Of a DNA stretch of 64,000 nt, positions 46,303 to 59,300 are shown piece after piece. The translations under genes and the position numbers were made by a program. Below the pieces are notes generated by a model that saw only the letters and a list, made by a program, of their open reading frames with translations, did no database searches and was not told the DNA's origin. This stretch comes from Avena insularis (taxonomy: Eukaryota; Streptophyta; Magnoliopsida; Poales; Poaceae), in contig CM042685.1 of NCBI GenBank assembly GCA_023614405.1, forward strand, positions 187,956,257-188,020,256, in the 5' to 3' direction. Each line of letters begins with the position of its first letter. The first letter of the stretch is position 1.

Positions 46303-47247
46303 GGCGAATGCGGCCGCGACGACGTGTCAGCGATGATGAGGAGGGAGAGAGAGAGAGGAGGGTAGTGAGTGGAGAGACAAGGAGTGGGTAAAGTGAAGTG
46401 CGTCAACGTTGCAGCATTGACTAAATTGGCATGCTACAATGGTTTAATTGATACAATGTCCCGTGGCTAGCTTACTATCTCATATCTAATAGTTTTTATC
46501 TTCCTTCATTTTAATTTGTAATATTAATCATGTACTTCCTCCTTCCCAATTTGTTTGACTTATAGCAACATACATAATCTTATGTACCGAACAATATAAG
46601 ATTATGGTTTATGGTTTAGGGTCTAATGAACTATTTATTGTACTAACCCTTTAACCCTTATTCCTAAATCCTAGACCTATGCGTCCAATAGATCGATGTC
46701 TCCTACTTAGTAAGTTTTTTTATTGATCCCACAGAGCATTATATTACATCATAATCAAGTCAAATACAAGGTACTTATATATCACCTTGTTCAGTGATGG
46801 TTTCAATGAAATGATATGTCCCAAAATCCCAACAGCTCACAGCACATTATATTACAATCTCTCAACAATCATAATCTCAGAAACAAATTTATCACATCAT
46901 CTCAGCAAAAACAATCATGTTAACTACAATGTACTCGTGTCTTATTACAAAAAAGATGCTTTCATCGAGTGACATGTCCGAAAATCTCAACAGCTCACAG
47001 AACATCGGATTGCAATCTCTGAACAAACACGACCACATCAACACAATTTCAAAGCAACAACAATCTTTGTTACAAATACAAGCAGGGGAGCCCTGTGGTC
47101 TATCTGACAAGCCCTGAGTAGCATCTCTCATCAGATCTGATCAACGTCTACCGCCTCGTTCTATTCAGCCACAACAGTGGCCTCTGCATCCACTACAACA
47201 TGTCTAACAACATCAGAAATGGCAGCTAGGAAGAACACCCTCCTGGT
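46303..47247. other. Intergenic sequence with a duplicated 3' block
   Basis: The block TGATATGTCCCAAAATCCCA (46810 onward) recurs at 46970 as TGACATGTCCGAAAATCTCA, so about 160 bp is duplicated. It probably belongs to the 3' end of the minus-strand gene that follows. TACTTCCTCCTTCCCAATTT at 46533 resembles a Stowaway MITE end, but no opposite end was found. Otherwise nothing is supported. Confidence 0.45.
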
Positions 47248-48271
47248 TTACTTCTTTCGTTGCATAATCTGCATCAGATCATCGGTATCCAAAACCTCTA
47301 TGAACTCCTGCTTCTCATGATGCCACCACTGGAGTCGTGCCATATACTTAGGGCCAATAATGATTTCCTTACCAATCATCTCTCTCAGTTCAACAGAGTT
47401 ATGTTTTTGGAATCGACGGATATCTCCAGAGTACATGACGAAATTTGCTTACTAACTCTGCCATCAAGTTTTGTTGTGTATGAATCCACCTCTAGGTGTA
47501 TATTGAACTTAGCTTGATCAACATCGGGTGGTCCGTAAACTCGAGCAGCAGAAGCTCTGGCAACAAGATCTCCAGTATCTGTATACATATCATCAATCAT
47601 CGCTTCAACTTTCACCTGACGATCAGCTGCACAACACTCCCAAAGCATCTGAAGCTCATGGGAGTGCTCAATTTGCACATAGGTATCACTCATGTTATGC
47701 CACACCAATTTTGCCCTCTGTACGGATCCCCAACGAATTCTAGAACGAAGCATATCTATCAGCTGCGAAATAGACACAACCTCTTTGTACTTGACAAGCA
47801 GACGCACATCCTGCCCAAACACAACCCTCTCGCAACCAAAATCTAGTTTTGCAGTGTACTGGAGGACATGAACCGTGAACTCATATAGGTCCACTGCATC
47901 GAAGATGTTCCTAATTTTATTAAAAGGGGACCTTTCAGTTCATTCGACACTACTTTGCAGTAACTAATCTATTTGGAAGACAAGGCACATATAAGACAAA
48001 TTCACCTCTCGCTTTTCTCCCGGGTGGTTTTCTTCGAGATCTGGGTTGCATGACCCCATACTGTAGCCGAACACTTCGCCGCCGGCCTAGATTTTCTCTT
48101 CAACCTGCTGCTCATAGGTACCCTGTTAGCAGACTTCTGGCTGACCTCCTCGCTAACATGGGCTGCAGACACCGCTGCTGCTTCACTTGTCTGTCGTTGT
48201 GCCCGAGACGCTGGCTCCGACGAAGCTGAATCAGTCACCGACGTAGCTACTACCTTGGCCTCGCTTGACAT
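47248..48271 (-). pseudogene. Two-exon gene of unknown function, one frameshift
   Basis: Minus strand. Exon 1 (48271-48006) starts MSSEAKVVATSVTDSASSEP, a Ser/Ala-rich basic region. It joins across a GTGAAT...AAATTAG intron, splitting an Arg codon, to exon 2 (47910-47248). Exon 2 reads NIFDAVDLYEFTVHVLQYTA, then RVVFGQDVRLLVKYKEVVSI and WGSVQRAKLVWHNMSDTYVQ. Between 47385 and 47436 the frame shifts. The second frame reads SGDIRRFQKHNSVELREMIG and ends in KK and a stop at 47248. The order of segments vaguely recalls the N-terminal part of MuDR-type proteins, but I cannot assign a domain. With a single shift, the locus may be recent or miscalled. Confidence 0.45.
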
Positions 48272-48723
48272 GTCGCCTCCAGATTCACTGTGTGTGTGGG
48301 GGTGGGAGGGGGAGGGGCGGGGAAAGTACATAAAAACGACCGTCGCCGCCGCCGAACCGGATTCAATGTAGGGGGAAGGGATAAAAAGGATCACCTCCAC
48401 CACCGTCGGATTCAGTGTCGGGGGTTAGGAAAGTACAGAAATGGGTTTGCCTGTGTCACAAGTGGATAGTGACTTAGAAGGGGCACAACAGGGGCACGAC
48501 AGGTACTAATGTAACAGAATATCCTGACATAACGACTAAGATTTGAAAATATTTGGTTTGGCCACCATTCACTCGAAATGCCCCTCTCAGTAATTACCCC
48601 TCGAATTTTTCGAATCGCGGTGATTACACGCAACTTGGGCCCCGCGTTGCCTTCGCGTGCGAACCTTCGGGCCGTAAAGTAGTATTCCCCTTATAGGGGC
48701 CAAGCTCTGCACCCCCAGCGGCA
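48272..48723. other. Upstream region of the minus-strand gene, unassigned
   Basis: GT- and G-rich sequence near 48290-48320 lies just upstream of the start codon. No other feature is seen. Confidence 0.4.
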
Positions 48724-48961
48724 CCATGGCAGTCACACCTATCGAGCTGCCCGGAGGTGAGGCAGATAGTCGATGCGGCATATCTGCGTATCGAACACCG
48801 AGATGGAGAAGTCCCCCTGCTGGCATACCTAAACCACAGCATGAAGCCACGCTAGATGCGGTTCTCAGAGAGGAAGCAATGCCAGCCACCAACGATGAAC
48901 TTCTCGCCCCACGAGAAGGTGTCGACGCGCACCTCACACTTCTCACATCCCCTGGAGTGCC
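48724..48961 (+). pseudogene. Unidentified coding scrap cut by a Gypsy LTR
   Basis: One plus-strand frame reads VRQIVDAAYLRIEHRDGEVP then LLAYLNHSMKPR, a TAG, and MRFSERKQCQPPTMNFSPHE. The residues look like real protein on both sides of the TAG, so a CAG-to-TAG change is plausible. It stops where the LTR begins at 48962. I do not recognise it. Confidence 0.3.
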
Positions 48962-50309
48962 TGTAACTTCCCAAAAATATTAATCAAGATTATCAAGTTC
49001 CAATCACCCAAGTTTAGGATTAACATTTTTTTTTATTAAAATCAATATGAATGCATGTTTGTGTGATGAATGCATGAATGCTTGCAATGCCATGTTTGAT
49101 TCCTATGAATGGCAAGGATTGGTTTAAAGATGAAAACAACATCATCTAGATCATTTCCAAGCAGAATCAAATGAAGAGAAAATCAAAAATAAGATCTATA
49201 AGCAAATGGTCATTTTGACCAAAGTTAAGCACTAGACCACTTTGAGTGTTCCTAGTCCAAGTTTTCTAACAGAAACAAATCCAATTCTTTTCGCCCCTTG
49301 CTAGACCAAGTAAAAGTGAACCCAAGCCCACTTTGCAAACCAATAGAAACAGATTTCAAATCTATTCAAATGACAATTCAAAATTGAATCAAGTGTAAGT
49401 ACTAAGATCACCATTTCTCAAAAACCACTCAAACCAGTTCACCTTGACAAACCCAAGAAACCATATACTACCAAGCATGTGACCAGAGCACTCACCAAAA
49501 TTCATCCAAAAATTCAAATGTAAAGTTCATGCGGCCATTTCATCAAACAGATGGTGAGCATTGTAAACCACTGCCTAACTTCTACTGTTTTGAGCAGTGT
49601 TTGATCAAACAATTGACCTCATCTTACTCCCCTTGTCTCCCCCAGTGATCACACTCGCATTAAAGAAGCTACCACCCCTACCCTTGCACCAATGCAGCGC
49701 CACCCGAAGCCACCATTGCCGGCCGACAATGGCTAGACTGCAGGAGCAAACGTTGCGCTCGTCCACGATGTCCAGGAGGCAGGCCACCGTCCACCGCCAC
49801 CCCCTGTCCAACCCTCGAGCGCAGCCAGGCCTTGGACCACTGGGAACAGCCATGCCCATTTCTTCCCTGCCGTGCTAAGAGCACGCCAGAGCGCCACAGC
49901 TGACACACGCGTACACGATGCGCCTCGCCCTCACCGTTCATGCACGCACTCACCGCCAGAGCGCCGCAGCCGACACGCGCGTAGACCAGCTACCCCCTAG
50001 ACATGCCCGTTAGCCGCCGCGTGACCAGCATCTACTGTACGTCGTCGAAAACACCGTTGGTGCCGTGCAGAGCATCGACCAATTCTGACCGTTCTCGACC
50101 TCCCGTTGCAGCGCCATTAAGCCCTTGAGGATCGCCAGGAGACACCGCACTGGCCTACGCCTTTCTCCATGCCGTTATCTCACCGCAGCATCGTCACCGG
50201 CGAGCTCTGACCATGCCGCACTGCCCCTCTCTCTCGGCTATAAAAGGAGGCCACCCCCGCCTCAATTCGCCACACCATCTCACTCCCCACTCCTCACAGA
50301 CCACCCCTG
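48962..50309 (+). mobile_element. Gypsy-type LTR, interrupted by Copia element A
   Basis: It starts TGTAACTTCCCAAAAATATT, a form seen in Del/Tekay-type LTRs. It has a GC-rich part with a TATA-like box CTATAAAAGG at 50238-50247 and a CT-rich stretch after it. It is cut at 50309 by Copia element A. Its far end is not in the window. Family assignment is tentative. Confidence 0.5.
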
Positions 50310-52258
50310 TGTTGGAGATATGCCCAAGAGGCAATAATAAAGTGGTTATTATCATATCTTCATACTTATGATAAATGTTTACATACCATGCTAAAATTGT
50401 ATTAACCGGAAACATTAATACTTGTGTGATTTGTAAACATAAAAGAGTCCCTAGTAAATCCTCTTGTTAAACTAGCTTGTTGGTTAATATATGATCATGG
50501 TTTCCTGATCATGAACATAGAGATGTTATTAACAACAGGGTCATATCATTAGGAGAATGATGTGATGGACATACTCCTATAGTTAAGCGTAGCATAAAGA
50601 TCAAGTCATTTAATATAGTTCATTTGCTATAAGCTTTCTGATACATAGTAACCAAATTACTTCGACCATGAGATCATGTTAATCACCATCACCGGAAGGA
50701 TGCTTTGATGACATCAAACACCACATCGTAACTGGGTGGCTATAAAGGTGGCATTGAGTGTTCGGAAAGTATGGGTTGAGGCACATGGATCAAGAGTGGG
50801 ATTTGTCCATCCATATGACGGATAGATATACTCTGGGCCCTCTCGGTGGAATGTCATCCAATTATCTTGCAAGCATGTGACTAGTTCACAAGGGATCACA
50901 TACCACGGGAACAAGAAAAGAGTACTTATCGGTAACGAGGTTGAACTAGGTATGCAGAGATACCGACGATCAAAACCTCGGATAAGTAAACTATCGTGAG
51001 ACAAAGGGAAATTGGTATCGTATGTAAGTGGTTCATTCGATCGCAAAGTAATCGTAGAAATATGTGGGAGCCATATGAATTTCTAGATTCCTCTATTGGT
51101 TATTGATCGGAGAAGTGTCTCGATCATGTCCGTATAATTCACGAACCGTAGGGAGACACACTTAAGGATTTGATGAGTAAGAGACTGAATGTTGTTCGGA
51201 GTCTCGGATGGGATCCGAGATATCACGAGGAGATCTGGAATGGTCTGGAGAATCAGATTCATATAAGGAAAGTCCTGTTTCGGAGTTGGGGAATGATTCC
51301 GGTGTTGTCACCGGGAATGTTCTAGAAGGGTCCGGAAGGTCCGGCACTCTGGAGGGGAAGGGTACATGAATGTGTCATGACAATATGGAAGGAAGAATGT
51401 GTCATGAGAATCAGATTGCATCATGTACTAGGTATCATGGCTGGGCAAAATAAAGGAAGAATTCAAATCCTAGTTTGAAAGTCAAACGCCAATTTGAAAA
51501 GTCAAACGGCAAGTTTGCTTGGTGGAGGGAGAGTAGGAAACCTACTTAGGGAGGAAGTCCTACTCCCTCCACCCGCCGGCCAAGGAGGAGGAGTTGAAGG
51601 AGGACTCCCTCCTCCCAACCGCGCCTCCCTCCCACCTATAAAAGAAGGGGCAGGGGTGCCCCCTCTGGCACACACCCAACAACACCCAAAACCCTAACCC
51701 TAGCCGCCGGCCTCCTGCAGTCACCGCCGCCCTAGGGTTTCCTCCCAAGCCGCCGAGTTGGGGCTTCTCCAAGCCCTAGCCGCCGGCCAAGCTCCGCCCC
51801 TTGGTGCCTCTAAACCCTAGATCGCCAAGGCCTCTCTCATAGTCCAGCATACTCGCTCCGGCTTAAGGCGAAGCCCTGCGAGATCTCCCCTCTACTTCCG
51901 GTACCACGTCGTCGTGCTGCCGGAATCACGAGGAGAGTGCTACAACCTCCGCTGCCCTCTTCGAACAAGGAGAGGAAGGTCTTCATCGAGTAATCGAACG
52001 CGATGTGACCGATCATGGGAGCGCTGCCGGAACGCGGCGCCGGAAGGATCGTCTACGCGATCTTGAGATCGGAAGTGTACGACTACATCACCCACGAGAA
52101 TCTGCTCTTGTTAACCGCTTTGAATCTTCGAGGGTTAGTATTCTATCGACTCGTTGCTACAATCTAGTAGATAGATCTTGGCTTGATCATAGATTAGATC
52201 TTGATTGTGTGTTCATGCGGTAGAATTTTTTTTGTTTTCCATGCTACGAACCCCTACA
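50310..52258 (+). repeat. 5' LTR of Copia element A (1949 bp)
   Basis: It aligns end to end with both LTRs of element B but is clearly diverged from them, so A and B are separate insertions. Confidence 0.9.
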
Positions 52259-52259
52259 A

Positions 52260-52271
52260 TGGTATCAGAGC
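52260..52271 (+). promoter_or_regulatory. Primer-binding site of element A
   Basis: TGGTATCAGAGC lies one base after the LTR end and matches initiator-Met tRNA. Confidence 0.9.
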
Positions 52272-52533
52272 CGTGTCTATAGGTAGATCTGATGCACGAG
52301 TAGAACACAATGGTCATTATGGGTGTTGATGCTTTTGTTGTCGATTGCTTCTTGTGTACTTTGCATCTTGCGGGATGGTGGGATGAAGCGGCCCGGGCTA
52401 ACCTTACATGACATCGTTCATGAGACTTGCTCCACGCTTGACATACAACTTGTATTGCATAAGTGGCTTTGCGGGTGCCTATTTCTCCCAACATAATTAA
52501 GATTCAACTTACAACGGGTGATTGACAATACTA

Positions 52534-52538
52534 GTATC
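52534..52538 (+). repeat. Target-site duplication GTATC, left copy
   Basis: GTATC before element B is repeated exactly at 61465-61469, after its 3' LTR. Confidence 0.93.
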
Positions 52539-54431
52539 TGTTGGAGATATGCCCTAGAGGCAATAATAAATGTAGTTATTATTATATATCTTTGTGTTTA
52601 TGATAAATGTTTACATTCATGCTATAATAGTATTAACAAGGAAACATTAATACTTGTGTGATTTGTAAACTTAATTTGAAGTCCCTAGTATAGCCTCTAT
52701 ACTTCACTAGCTTGTTGATTGATTGATGATTGTGGTTTCCCTATCATGAACATTGAGATGTTATCAACAACAAGATCATATCGTTAGGAGAATGATATGG
52801 TGGACATACTCCTATAGACAAGCGTAGCATAAAGATCAAGTCATTTCAATAGTTCAATTGCTATATGCTTTCTGATACATAGTAACCTAATTCCTTCGAC
52901 CATGAGATCATGCATATCACCTTTACTGGATGGATGCTTTGATGTCATCAAACACCACACCGTAACAGGGTGGCTATAAAGGTGGTATTGAGTGTTCGAA
53001 AAGTATTGGTTGAAACACATGGATCAAGAGTGGGATTTGTCCATCCATATGACGGATAGATATTCTCTGGGCCCTCTCGGTGAAATGTCATCCAATTAGC
53101 TTGCAAGCATGTGACTGGGTCACAAGGGATCACATATCAGGAACGAGAAAGAGTACTTATCGATGTGAGGTTGAACTAGGTATGCGAGAGATACCGACGA
53201 TCATAACCTCGGATAAGTAACATATCGTGAGACAAAGGGAAATTGGTATCGTATGTAAGTGGTTCATTCGATCGCAATGTAATCGTAGAAATATGTGGAG
53301 CCATATGAATTTCCAGATTCCTCTATTGGTTATTGTTGGAGAAGTGTCTCGATCATGTCCGCATAATTCACGAACCGTGGAGACACACTTAAGGATTGAC
53401 GTTGTTTGAGTAGTTATGGTATTATGAGAAAGAGACCGAATGTTGTTCGGAGTCTCGGATGGGATCCGGGATATCACGAGGAGATCCGGAATGGTCCGGA
53501 TAATAAGATTCATATAAGGAAAGTCCCGTTTCGGAGTAGCGGAATGATTCCGGTGTTTTCATCGGGAATGTTCTAGAAGGTTCCGGAATGTCCGGCACTC
53601 GGAGGGAAGGGTACATGAATGTGTCATTACATATTGGAATGATTGCATCATGTACTAGGTGTTCTCGCTGTCCAAAATAAAGGGTTTATTTAAATCCTAA
53701 ATTGAAAAGTCAAACGGCTAGTTTGAAAGTCAAACGGCAAGTTTTGGAAAGTGGAAAGAGGAGGAGAAGTGGAAACCGAGTTGGGGAGGGATTCCCTCCT
53801 CCCCAAGCCGGCGCCCCACCTCAAGGCCGAGTTGGGGAGGACTCCTCCTCCCTTGGCACGGCCCTCCCACCTATAAAGGGAGGGCAGGCTGCCTCTAGAC
53901 ACACTAGTTCCTATCCTCTAAACTAAACCCTAGACCTAAACCCCGGTTTAGAGCTATTTCGGTTTAGAGCCTTCTAATTGGTTTAGAGCCTTCTAATTGG
54001 TGTGTCTAATTACTAGACCACTAATAGCCTCTCTCATAAGCTCCACCATACTACTTCCGGCTTAAGCGAAGCCTCAGGATCTCCCTCTACTTCCGGTACC
54101 CCGCCGTTGTGCTGCCGGAATCACGAGGAGAGTGCTACAACCTCCGCTGCCTGCTGGAACAAGGGAGAGGAAGGTCTTCGTCGAGTACCGAACGTGTGAC
54201 CGACTGCGGGAGCGCTGCCGGAACGTGGCGCCGGAAGGATCGTCTACGCGATCTTGAGATCGGAAAGAGTACGACTACATCACCCACGAGAATCTGCTCT
54301 CGTTAAACACTTTGGAATCTTCGAGGGTGAGTTATTCCATCGACTCGTTGCTACAATCTAGTAGATAGATCTTGGCTTGTTTGTTTGTATGCGATAGAAA
54401 ATTTTTGTTTTCCATGCTACGAACCCCTACA
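52539..54431 (+). repeat. 5' LTR of Copia element B (1893 bp)
   Basis: It starts TGTTGGAGATATGCCCTAGA and ends CGAACCCCTACA. A TATA-like CTATAAAGG lies at 53871-53879. Confidence 0.93.
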
Positions 54432-54433
54432 AA

Positions 54434-54445
54434 GTGGTATCGTGT
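54434..54445 (+). promoter_or_regulatory. Damaged primer-binding site of element B
   Basis: GTGGTATCGTGTCTA follows the LTR. Compared with element A (TGGTATCAGAGCCGTGTC), the six bases AGAGCC are absent, which removes half of the tRNA match. Confidence 0.6.
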
Positions 54446-55613
54446 CTATATGTAGATCTGTTGCGAGTAGAACACAATGGTCATTGTGGGCATTGATGCT
54501 TTTATTGTAGATTGCTTTTGTGTACTTTGCATCTTGCGGTATGTTGGGATGAAGCGGCCCGGGCTAACCTTACATGACATCGTTCATGAGACTTGCTCCA
54601 CGCTTGACATGCAACTTGTATTGCATAAGTGGCTTTATGGTGCTGTTTCTCCTAGCATAGTAAAGATCCAATTTACAACGGGTGATCAACAATGCTAGTA
54701 TCAATGTTGTGGTTCTTGTTCGTAAGTTAGAACGACACTTATTGAAAGCCCCAAACCACGTAAAATATGCAAAGAAAGTAGAGGCGTCTAACTTTGTTTT
54801 GCAGGGGTGTGCAGTGATGTGATATGGCCATGATTGTGATTATATTTGATGTATGCAATGTTCCTTATTGTAAGTTGGCAACCGGCAGGAGCCATATGGT
54901 TGTCTTTAATTTCTGTTAAGACCTGCGTGTCTATTCAAAATAGTTGTAATAGTTGAAGCTGGTGGGCGACAACCATGAAGAAACGTCATTGACCTTGATG
55001 CTATGCGGTGATGATGGAGATCATGTTCGTGCTTGAAGATGGAGATCGGAAGCACAAAGAAGAAAGGCCATATCATATCACATATTATGAATTGCATGTG
55101 ATGTTAATCCTTTATGCATCTTGTATTGCTTAGTAGACGACGGTAGCATTATAAGATGATCCCTCATGCACATAAATTTCAAGTTCTAAAGTGTTCACCC
55201 TTAGTATGCACCGTTGCCAAAGCTTGCTGCTTCGAAGCACCACGTGATGATCGGGTGTCTTTGATTCCGCGGGTGAATACAACGTAAGCAAGCCAGATTT
55301 GCTTATGCGGTAGCTAAGGTTTGATCTTGACGAGCCTAGCATGTACAGACATGGCCTCAGGAACACGGATCGCCGAAAGGTAAAGCATGAATCATATAGT
55401 AGATATGATGAACATGATGATTGTTCGCCATTGAAACTATATCAACTCTCGTGATGATCGGTGTTAATGTAGTTGATTTGGTTCGTGTGATCACTAAAAC
55501 AATGTGAGGGATGTTGTTTTGAGTGGGAGTTCACCTAGTTTAATTTCATTAATTAATTTGAACTCAATTTGTCATAAACTTAGTCTAAACTATTGCAAAT
55601 ATGTTGAGGATCA
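54446..55613. other. Untranslated leader of element B
   Basis: A long non-coding leader is normal for this Copia group. Element A has the same sequence at 61465-62290. Confidence 0.7.
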
Positions 55614-56300
55614 ATGGCAGCCCCTACCATCAATTTTAATGCGTTCCTAGAGAAAGAAAAGTTGAAAAACAATGGAAGCAACTTCGCGGATTGGTTCCGC
55701 AATTTGAGGATTGTCCTCACAGCTGGTAATTTGACCTATGTGCTGGATGCACCGCTGGGTGACCCACCTACAGCTGATGCTACCGATGAAGTAAAGAATG
55801 TTTACCTCGCTCGGAAGAATCAGTACTCCATAGTTCAATGTGCTATCTTGTATGGTTTAGAATCGGAGCTTCAGAAAAGGTTTGAAGAGTCAGATCCATA
55901 TGATATTGTCGAGGATCTCAAATTAATCTTTGAGACTCATGCGGCAATTGAAAGATATGAAGCTTCTGAAAAGTTCTTTAACTGCAAGATGGAAGAGGGT
56001 AGCTCCGTCAGTGAGCATGTGCTTAAGATGTCTGGGCACGCAAATAAACTTCAAAGTTTGGGTATAGTAATTCCTAATACTTTGGGGGTTTACCGCATCC
56101 TCCAATCACTACCACCAAGTTACAAGAACTTTGTGATGAACTACAACATGCAGAACATGAACAAAGAGTTGCGAACTATTTGCTATGTTAAAATCTGCGA
56201 AGTGGAGATCAAGAAAGAGCACCAAGTGTTGATGGTCAATAAGACCGCCAAATTCAAGAAAGGCAAGTCTAAGCAAAGGACACTTCAAGAAGGGTGGTAA
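55614..56300 (+). pseudogene. Gag of Copia element B
   Basis: The frame opens at ATG 55614 (MAAPTINFNAFLEKEKL) and is uninterrupted for 228 codons. It covers the Copia gag domain, including NFADWFRNLRIVLTAGNLTY and the later LQSLPPSYKNFVMNYNMQNM segment. It ends early at a frameshift near 56280. The shifted frame carries the remains of the CCHC zinc knuckle near 56350, where a TAG has replaced the aromatic codon after the His. Gag would form the virus-like particle that packages the element's RNA. Most of the domain is intact. Confidence 0.85.
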
Positions 56301-59300
56301 GAAAGTTACCATACCGACGAAGAAGACCAAGGCTGGACCCAAGCACGATCTTGAGTGCTTTACTGCAAGGGAGAAGGTCACTAGAAGCGGAATTGCCCAA
56401 AGTACTTGGCGGATTTGAAGAACGGCAACATCAAGAAGAAAGGTATATCTGATATACATGTTATTGATGTGTATCTCACTAGTATTCGTAGTAGTGCACG
56501 GTATTTGATACTGGTTCGGTTGCTCATATTTGTAACTCGAAGCAGGGCTGCAGAATAAACGGAAGCTAGTGAAGAGCGAGGTGACGATCGGCGTGGAAGC
56601 GGATCAAAGGTTGATGTGATCGCGATTGACGCTACCTCTTCATCTACCATCGGGATTAGTTTTATACTTAAATAATTGTTATTTGGTGCCTGCGTTAAGC
56701 ATGAACATTATATCAGGATCTTGTTTATTGCGAGACGGTTACTTGTTTAAATCCGAGAATAATGGTTGTTCGATTTATATGAGTAATGCACATGCACCTT
56801 TGATAGATGGTCTATTCATATTGAATCTCGATAGTGGAAATACACATATCAACAACATTGAAGCTAAACGATTGAAATCAGCGATAACTCGACCTATATG
56901 TGGCCTTTGTCGTCTTGGTCACATTGGAGTGAAGCGTATGAAGAAACTCCATTCGATGGACTTCTTGAATCACTTGATTTTGAATCACTTGAAAGATGCG
57001 AGGCATGTCGATGGGTAAAATGACTAAGACTCCATTTTACGGTATAATGGAGCGAGCTACGGACTTATTGGAAATCATACATACCGATGTGTGTGGTCCA
57101 ATGAGTGTAGCATCGCGCAGTGGTTATCGTTATGTTCTTACCTTCACGGATGACTTGAGTAGATATGGGTATATCTATTTCATGAAACATAAGTCCGAAA
57201 CTTTCGAGAAGTTTAAGGAGTTTCAAAGTGAGGTAGAGAATCAACGTAACAAGAAGATTAAATTTCTACGCTCGATCGTGGAGGTGAATATCTAAGTTAC
57301 GAGTTTGGCGAGCATTTGAAGAAATGTGGAATACTTTCATGATTGACACCGCCGGGAACACCACAGCGTAATGGTGTGTTCGAACGTCGTAATCGAACTC
57401 TCTTAGATATGGTTCGTTCTATGATGTCACTTACAGATTTACCACTATCATTTTGGGGTTATGCATTAGAAACAGCCGCATTCACTTTAAATAGGGCACC
57501 GTCTAAATCCTTTGAAACGACACCGTATGAATTATGGTTTGGGAAGAAACCTAAATTGTCGTTCCTTAAAGTTTGGGGATGCGAATCCTATGTAAAGAAG
57601 TTACAGCCGGACAAGCTTGAACCCAAAGCGGAAAAATGCGTCTTCATAGGATACCCGAAGGAAACTATTGGGTATACCTTCTATCAAAGATCCGAAGGCA
57701 AAATCTTCGTTGCTAAGAATGGATCCTTTCTCGAGAAGGAATTTCTCGCGAAAGAAGTATGGAAGGAAAGTAGAACTCGACGAGGTTGTCGAACCTTCTC
57801 TCGAAATTACAGTAGCGCAGCACGGAAGAAGTTCTGTGGTGCTGCACCAATAAGAGAGGAAGCTAATGATGGTGATCATGAAACTTCGGTTGAAGTTGCT
57901 ACAGAACCTCGGAGGTCAACGAGAAATCGTACCACTCCAGATTGGTATGATTCCGTTATGAATGTCATGTTGGTGGACAACACCGATGACCCCGAGACAT
58001 ATGAGGAAGCACTGATGAGCCCAGATTCCAATAAATGGCACGAAGCCATGAAATCCGAGAGTGGATCCATGTACGAAAACCAAGTATGGACTGTGGTGGA
58101 CTTACCGGAGGGCCGGAAGGCTGTCGAGCACAAATGGATTTTCAAGAAGAAAACAGATCTTGATGGTAATGTTCACATCTATAAAGCTCGACTTGTCGCA
58201 TAAAGGGTTTCGACAAATTCAAGGAGTTGACTACGATGAGACTTTCTCACCGGTAGCGAAGCTAAAGTCTGTGAGGATTATGTTAGCAATCGCTGCATAT
58301 TATGATTATGAGATATGGCAGATGGATGTCAAAACAGCATTCCTCAATGGAGACATTGATGAAGAATTGTATATGATGCAACCCAAAGGTTTTGTCGATC
58401 CTAAAGATGCTAACAAGGTATGCAAGCTTCAACGGTCCATCTATGGATTGAAGCAAGCATCCCGAAGTTGGAATCAACGTTTTGATAAGGTAATCAAAAG
58501 TTTTGGTTTTATACAAACTTATGGAGAAGCTTGTATTTACAAGAAAGTGAGTGGGAGCTCTGTAGCATTCTTAATACTATATGTGGATGACATATTGTTG
58601 ATTGGGAATGATGTAGACCTTCTTAATAGTGTCAAAGAGTATTTGAATAATAGTTTTTCAATGAAGGATCTTGGCGAAGCAGCTTACATATTAGGCATAA
58701 AGATTTATAGAGATAGATCGAAACGCCAAATATCATTGTCACAAAGTACATATTTGGACAAAGTTCTAAAGAGGTTTGGAATGGAAGATAGCAAGAAAGG
58801 GTTCTTGCCCATGTTGCCCAATACGACCTTGAGTAAAACTCAAAGTCCGACATCGGCAGAAGATAGAGAAAGGATGAGTAAGACTCCCTATGCCTCAGCC
58901 ATAGGATCTCTAATGTATGCCATGCTATGTACTAGACCCGACATCGCATATGCTGTTAGTCTAACTAGCAGATATCAAAGTGATCCAGGAGTGGATCATT
59001 GGACAGCAGTCAAAAACATCCTTAAGTACTTGAGAAGAACTAAGGATATGGTTCTTTCTTATGGAGGTGATGAACAGCTCGTTGTTAATGGTTACACCGA
59101 TGCTAGTTGGAACACCGATCCGGATGATTCTAAATCACAATCTGGATACGTATTTATTTTGAATGGTGCAGCAGTTAGCTGGAGGAGTGCAAAGCAAAGC
59201 GTTGTGGCGAGATCTTCAACTGAATCGGAATACATGGCTGCTTCGGAGGCTTCACAAGAAGCGATATGGATGAAAGAGTTCATTACAGAGCTGGGTGTGG

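Larger units (their letters stand above)
50310..52538 (+). mobile_element. Copia element A (BARE-1/WIS/Angela type), 5' part
   Basis: The 5' LTR runs from TGTTGGAGATATGCCC (50310) to GAACCCCTACA (52258). It is followed by the primer site TGGTATCAGAGC (52260-52271) and a leader of about 270 bp. The leader is then interrupted at 52538 by element B and resumes at 61465. The LTR has a TATA-like CCTATAAAAG at 51635-51644. Confidence 0.9.

Noticed and set aside
46533..46562. Stowaway MITE
   Set aside because: Only one terminus-like sequence is visible. No matching inverted end or TA duplication was found.
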